DNA from: Candidatus Puniceispirillum sp.
GTDB taxonomy: Bacteria > Pseudomonadota > Alphaproteobacteria > Puniceispirillales > Puniceispirillaceae
Assembly (NCBI GenBank): GCA_016780525.1
Contig: JADHLR010000062.1
Coordinates: 1-9,139, forward strand
Length of the DNA: 9,139 nt
Direction: 5' to 3'
Shown here: positions 5,903 through 9,139 of the stretch, in pieces
Layout of the letters: the number at the start of each line of letters is the position of its first letter
Position numbering within the stretch: position 1 is the first letter of the stretch
The notes under the pieces: generated by a model
The model's database searches: none
What the model was told of the DNA's origin: nothing
Seen by the model: the letters and a program-made list of their open reading frames with translations, nothing else
Translations under genes and position numbers: made by a program

Positions 5903-6256
5903 ATGGCACGCGTTAAAAGAGGTACCACGACACATGCTCGTCACGCCAAGGTTATCAAGGCGGCAAAGGGCTATTATGGACGTCGTAAAAACACATTCAG
6001 AACGGCAACGCAGGCGGTCGATAAGGCCCGCCAATACGCTTATCGTGACCGCCGTGTCCGCAAGCGCGAGTTTCGGGCTTTATGGATTCAGCGGATCAAT
6101 GCAGCGGCACGTTTGCACGGGTTGACCTATTCGCAAATGATGGGTGGGCTGATCAAAGCCGGGATCGAAATTGATCGGAAAATGCTGGCTGATCTGGCGG
6201 TGCATGAGCCGCAAGCGTTTGAAGCCTTGGTCGAACGGTCAAGAGCGGCAAGCTAG
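5903..6256 (+). CDS. rplT: 50S ribosomal protein bL20
   Basis: Ribosomal protein of 117 residues (E. coli 118) that binds 23S rRNA early and is needed for assembly of the large subunit. The start MARVKRGTTTHARHAKVIKAA, the long basic N-terminal helix (YYGRRKNTFRTA, YAYRDRRVRKREFR) and the C-terminal globular part (LWIQRINAAARLHGLTYSQM, KMLADLAVHEPQAFEALVE) are all present. A strong GGAGG (5891-5895) lies 7 nt before the ATG. In E. coli and Bacillus the C-terminal domain also binds leader RNA to repress rpmI-rplT; here the rpmI leader is the plausible target. An intrinsic terminator follows 69 bp after the stop. Confidence 0.98.
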   Translation: MARVKRGTTTHARHAKVIKAAKGYYGRRKNTFRTATQAVDKARQYAYRDRRVRKREFRALWIQRINAAARLHGLTYSQMMGGLIKAGIEIDRKMLADLAVHEPQAFEALVERSRAAS

Positions 6257-6283
6257 GGATTTTCCCGCCACATGAAGAAACGC

Positions 6284-6344
6284 CAAGCCGTTGCTTTGAC
6301 CTGTGCCCGCCCGAAATGGAACGGCACAAGCCAGCAGCGGCTTG
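6284..6344 (+). promoter_or_regulatory. Alternative long stem sharing the rplT-pheS terminator arm
   Basis: CAAGCCGTTGCT (6284-6295) can pair with AGCAGCGGCTTG (6333-6344): 12 contiguous pairs, one of them G-U. Nested inside, TGTGCC (6302-6307) pairs with GGCACA (6323-6328) for 6 bp. Both use bases that the short terminator hairpin needs, so the folds are mutually exclusive. The long stem also abuts the T-run, so it could be a second terminator form and not an antiterminator. Confidence 0.45.
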
Positions 6345-6350
6345 TTTTTT
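6326..6350 (+). terminator. Intrinsic terminator between rplT and pheS
   Basis: ACAAGCC (6326-6332) and GGCTTGT (6339-6345) form a perfect 7-bp stem with a 6-nt loop AGCAGC, running straight into a T-run (6345-6350). It lies 69 bp after the rplT stop and 59 bp before pheS. It would end or reduce transcription from the rpmI-rplT side. With no clear promoter between it and pheS, partial readthrough or attenuation is plausible. Confidence 0.8.
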
Positions 6351-6409
6351 GCGACTTTCTATGCAACCGGCAACTTGCCGACAATTGTGACTATTGAGGG
6401 TGAAACAAC

Positions 6410-7510
6410 ATGCAAGGCCTTGATGCCCAAAGTCTAAGCGCTGTATCGGATGAAATTTTGCAGGCTGTTGATGCGGCGCAAAATCTTGATGATTTGGAAA
6501 ATGTGCGAATAAATGCGCTTGGCAAAAAGGGCCGTATTTCACTGTTGATGCGGGAATTGGGGGGGATGGATGCTGATGCCCGCAAAGTCGCCGGGCAGGC
6601 TCTGAATCTGGTCAAAGACGCGGTGGCGACGGCGCTTGAATCCAAACAAGCGGTGCTGGCACAAGCCGCGCTAAATGAAAAGCTGGCGACCGAAGCGATT
6701 GATGTCAGCCTGCCAGCCCGACCGGTTAGCGAGGCCCGTCTGCACCCCTTGTCACGCACCCTTGAAGAGGTGCTGGCGATTTTTGCCGAGATGGGTTTTG
6801 AGGTGGCTGAAGGCCCCGATATTGAGTCAGATTATTATAATTTCACCGCATTGAATATTCCGCCCGAGCATCCGGCCAGACAGGAGCATGATACCTTTTA
6901 TCTGCCGCCAGATGCCGATGGTCAGCGCAAAGTGCTGCGCACCCATACCTCGCCTGTACAGATCCGTACAATGGAGGCAAATGAGCCGCCTATTCGTATT
7001 ATTGTGCCGGGGCGCACCTATCGCTCGGATCATGACGCCACCCATTCGCCGATGTTTCATCAATGCGAAGGTCTGGTGATTGGCGACGGTATTCATATGG
7101 GGCATTTAAAAGGCTGTCTGATTGATTTTTGCCGGGCGTTTTTTGGGGTTGATGATCTGCCGGTGCGATTTCGGCCAAGCTATTTTCCCTTTACCGAACC
7201 ATCTGCCGAAGTTGATATCGGCTGCACCCGTGATGGCGGTGGCCTAAAGATCGGCGCTGGCGATGACTGGCTGGAAATTTTGGGATCAGGCATGGTCAAT
7301 CCGCGGGTGCTGGAAAATTGCGGCTATGACCCGGAAAAATACCAAGGATTTGCGTTTGGCATGGGGATTGAGCGCATTGCGATGCTGAAATATGGCATCC
7401 CTGATTTGCGGACATTTTACGAGAGTGATTTGCGCTGGATGCGGCATTACGGCTTTTTGCCATTTGATGCGCCGTCGATTCACGCTGGTTTGGTTGGGGG
7501 AGCGAGCTGA
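6410..7510 (+). CDS. pheS: Phenylalanine-tRNA ligase alpha subunit
   Basis: Catalytic alpha subunit (366 residues) of the alpha2-beta2 class II synthetase that charges tRNA-Phe with phenylalanine. The N-terminal coiled-coil region that contacts tRNA covers about residues 1-100 (INALGKKGRISLLMRELG). The catalytic core follows: PEHPARQEHDTFYL (motif 1 side), RTYRSDHDATHSPMFHQCEGL (motif 2, residues 202-222) and GFAFGMGIERIAMLKYGIPDLR (motif 3, residues 313-334). The Ala316 in GFAFG is at the position that in E. coli (Ala294) sets the size of the Phe pocket. The ATG at 6410 lies 9 nt after GAGGG (6396-6400). Its TGA stop overlaps the pheT ATG. Upstream is a terminator and no clear promoter. Confidence 0.98.
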   Translation: MQGLDAQSLSAVSDEILQAVDAAQNLDDLENVRINALGKKGRISLLMRELGGMDADARKVAGQALNLVKDAVATALESKQAVLAQAALNEKLATEAIDVSLPARPVSEARLHPLSRTLEEVLAIFAEMGFEVAEGPDIESDYYNFTALNIPPEHPARQEHDTFYLPPDADGQRKVLRTHTSPVQIRTMEANEPPIRIIVPGRTYRSDHDATHSPMFHQCEGLVIGDGIHMGHLKGCLIDFCRAFFGVDDLPVRFRPSYFPFTEPSAEVDIGCTRDGGGLKIGAGDDWLEILGSGMVNPRVLENCGYDPEKYQGFAFGMGIERIAMLKYGIPDLRTFYESDLRWMRHYGFLPFDAPSIHAGLVGGAS

Positions 7511-9139
7511 TGAAATTTACCCGCGACTGGCTATTTGATCATCTGGAAACCGACCGGTCTCTCGAGGATATTCTTGAGGTTTTGCCGATGCTAGGCTTGG
7601 AGGTCGAGTCAGTTGTCGATCGGGCCGCTGCACTTGCCCCCTTCACCATTGCCGAAGTGCTGTCAGCCGCGCCGCATCCGAATGCTGACAAGCTGCGTGT
7701 GTGTATGGTCGCTACCGGTACAGGCGAGCCGGTACAGGTGGTGTGTGGGGCACCGAATGCGCGGGCCGGGATGAAGGGTGTGTTTGCACCGGTCGGGGCG
7801 TATGTGCCGGGCATTGATCTGAAATTAAAAGCGGGTGAAATCCGCGGCGAAGCCTCGAACGGGATGTTATGCTCCGAACGCGAGATGCAATTATCGGATG
7901 AACATGACGGCATTATTGATTTGCCGGTCGATGCACCGGTTGGTGCCGCATTCGCCCCTTATGCCGGGCTTGATGATCCGGTCATCGAAATTGCGATTAC
8001 CCCAAACCGGGCCGATTGTCTCGGGGTGCGCGGTGTCGCACGTGATCTGGCGGCTGCCGGTTATGGCCGCCTGAAACAGCTTGATACAACGCCGCATGTT
8101 GGTGATTTTGACAGCCCGGTGCGCTGGCAGCTAGAGCTTGCCGGACAAGATCATCTGTGCCCGTCAATCACCGGTATTGCTTTTGAACAGGTGACGAATG
8201 CCGCCAGCCCGGACTGGATGGCACAGCGGCTGACAGCCGTTGGCCAGCGTCCGATCAGTGCGCTTGTTGACATCACCAACTATGTGATGATCGACCTTGG
8301 TCGTCCACTGCATGCCTATGATATTGATAAGATTAAGGGTGATGCATTGGTTGTGCGGCATGCCAGAGATGGTGAAACATTTACCGCGCTGAATGAAAAA
8401 ACCTATGAATTAACCGCCGATATGCTGGTCATTGCCGATGCTGATGGGGCCGATGCCGATGGGGCCGATGATCTGGCGGGGGTGATGGGTGGCGCGCGTT
8501 CCGGCGTGAGCGCCGATACCACACGCATGTTTCTGGAAATTGCCATTTTTGATCCGATTTCAGTGGCGACCACCGGGCGTCAGCTGAATCTACATTCAGA
8601 TGCGCGCTACCGTTTTGAACGCGGGCTGGATGCCACCGCCCCGCAATCGATGGCCGGGCATATTGCGCGTTTGGTAACCTCGATTTGTGGCGGCAAAGCC
8701 AGCCATCCGGTGGTGGCGGGAAGCGGCGTTGACTGGCAGCGCCAGATAGAACTGGCACCGGACAAACTGTTGCGTCTGACCGGTATCGACCTGCCAGCCG
8801 CCGATCAGCAAAGCATCCTTGAATCGCTTGGCTTCACGTTGGACAGCGTTGCGACCGGCTGGCTGGTGACGCCGCCATCATGGCGTGGTGATATTGATGG
8901 TGCAGCCGATCTTGTTGAAGAAATTGCCCGGATTCACGGGTTTGAGCATTTGCCGGTCACCGCATTGCCGCGCAAGCATGCGGTATCACAACCTGCGGTC
9001 AATGCCGCCCAGTTGCGCCCCTTGCAATTACGGCGGGCGCTGGCTGAAAATGGGTTGATGGAAGCTGTGACCTTTTCCTTTTTGGCGGCAAAGGAAGCCA
9101 GCTTGTTTGGCGGTGGGGCGCCGCATCTGACGCTGGTCA
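7510..9139 (+). CDS. pheT: Phenylalanine-tRNA ligase beta subunit, partial at right edge
   Basis: The first 543 residues of a protein usually near 800 long; the frame runs off the window with no internal stop. The beta subunit binds tRNA-Phe and hydrolyses Tyr-tRNA-Phe. Visible domains: N-terminal MKFTRDWLFDHLET; EMAP/OB-type tRNA-binding domain (about 45-150, FTIAEV, HPNADKLRVC, GEASNGMLCSERE); B3/B4 editing domain (about 215-385, RPISALVDITNYVM, GRPLHAYD, LAGVMGG, SDARYRFERGLD); B5 domain (about 405-475, TPPSWRGDIDGAADLVEEIARIHG); and the start of the catalytic-like core. The ATG (7510-7512) shares its A with the pheS TGA. GGGGGAG (7496-7502) lies 7 nt upstream, so coupling gives matched subunit synthesis. 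A 15-bp tandem duplication enlarges a loop before LAGVMGG. Confidence 0.97.
   Translation, partial: MKFTRDWLFDHLETDRSLEDILEVLPMLGLEVESVVDRAAALAPFTIAEVLSAAPHPNADKLRVCMVATGTGEPVQVVCGAPNARAGMKGVFAPVGAYVPGIDLKLKAGEIRGEASNGMLCSEREMQLSDEHDGIIDLPVDAPVGAAFAPYAGLDDPVIEIAITPNRADCLGVRGVARDLAAAGYGRLKQLDTTPHVGDFDSPVRWQLELAGQDHLCPSITGIAFEQVTNAASPDWMAQRLTAVGQRPISALVDITNYVMIDLGRPLHAYDIDKIKGDALVVRHARDGETFTALNEKTYELTADMLVIADADGADADGADDLAGVMGGARSGVSADTTRMFLEIAIFDPISVATTGRQLNLHSDARYRFERGLDATAPQSMAGHIARLVTSICGGKASHPVVAGSGVDWQRQIELAPDKLLRLTGIDLPAADQQSILESLGFTLDSVATGWLVTPPSWRGDIDGAADLVEEIARIHGFEHLPVTALPRKHAVSQPAVNAAQLRPLQLRRALAENGLMEAVTFSFLAAKEASLFGGGAPHLTLV
8437..8466 (+). repeat. 15-bp in-frame tandem duplication in pheT
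   Basis: Two adjacent copies of GATGCYGATGGGGCC (8437-8451 and 8452-8466) differ at one base (T at 8442, C at 8457). They encode DADGA twice (residues 310-319), followed by Asp-Asp, in the loop just before LAGVMGG of the editing domain. From memory the family has a shorter stretch here, so one unit is probably an insertion. The frame is kept. Confidence 0.85.

Noticed and set aside
6257..6409. Classical Phe-codon leader-peptide attenuator of the E. coli pheM type
   Set aside because: No frame upstream of the terminator contains a cluster of Phe codons, so ribosome stalling at Phe codons cannot be claimed.
1..9139. Mobile element, CRISPR array, tRNA, defence or other novel multi-gene system
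   Set aside because: No transposase, integrase, terminal inverted repeats, spaced direct repeats or tRNA cloverleaf was found by eye. The gene content is core translation plus a GST-like protein, a hydrolase and a glycosyltransferase.

Overview
The window looks like a stretch of an alphaproteobacterial chromosome of medium to high GC. It carries mainly housekeeping genes for translation, preceded by three unrelated accessory genes. The protein sequences (ThrS, IF3, bL35, bL20, PheS, PheT) read as alphaproteobacterial by eye. I cannot place the order or genus without a database search. I see no mobile element, CRISPR array, rRNA, tRNA or prophage gene.

Layout. (1) 25-699 (+) is a glutathione S-transferase-fold protein. 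It converges on 723-1496 (-), an alpha/beta hydrolase resembling mitochondrial ABHD10, with 23 bp between the stop codons. (2) A 55-bp divergent spacer separates the hydrolase from a GT4-type glycosyltransferase at 1552-2754 (+). (3) A block on the + strand then follows in the order thrS (2912-4837), infC (4985-5521), rpmI (5692-5889), rplT (5903-6256), pheS (6410-7510), pheT (7510 to beyond the right edge; 543 residues visible). This is the same order as the classical E. coli thrS-infC-rpmI-rplT-pheST cluster.

How it works together. The block encodes two aminoacyl-tRNA synthetases (Thr, Phe), initiation factor 3 and two large-subunit ribosomal proteins. The spacers look regulatory. There are promoter-like boxes before thrS, infC and rpmI. 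infC has no ATG, GTG or TTG that could give a full-length protein; it must start at a non-canonical codon, best read as ATA behind a strong Shine-Dalgarno sequence, which is the hallmark of IF3 autoregulation. The rpmI leader can form a bulged hairpin and a small hairpin that hides the rpmI Shine-Dalgarno, which would suit feedback by bL20. A good intrinsic terminator lies between rplT and pheS, and its 3' arm can also pair with a segment about 40 nt further upstream. pheS and pheT are translationally coupled through TGATG.

Overall this is a conserved core region, not an undescribed system. What most deserves a second look is regulatory: the ATA start of infC, the rpmI leader, and the alternative folds at the rplT-pheS terminator. 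All promoter and RNA-structure calls were made by eye.
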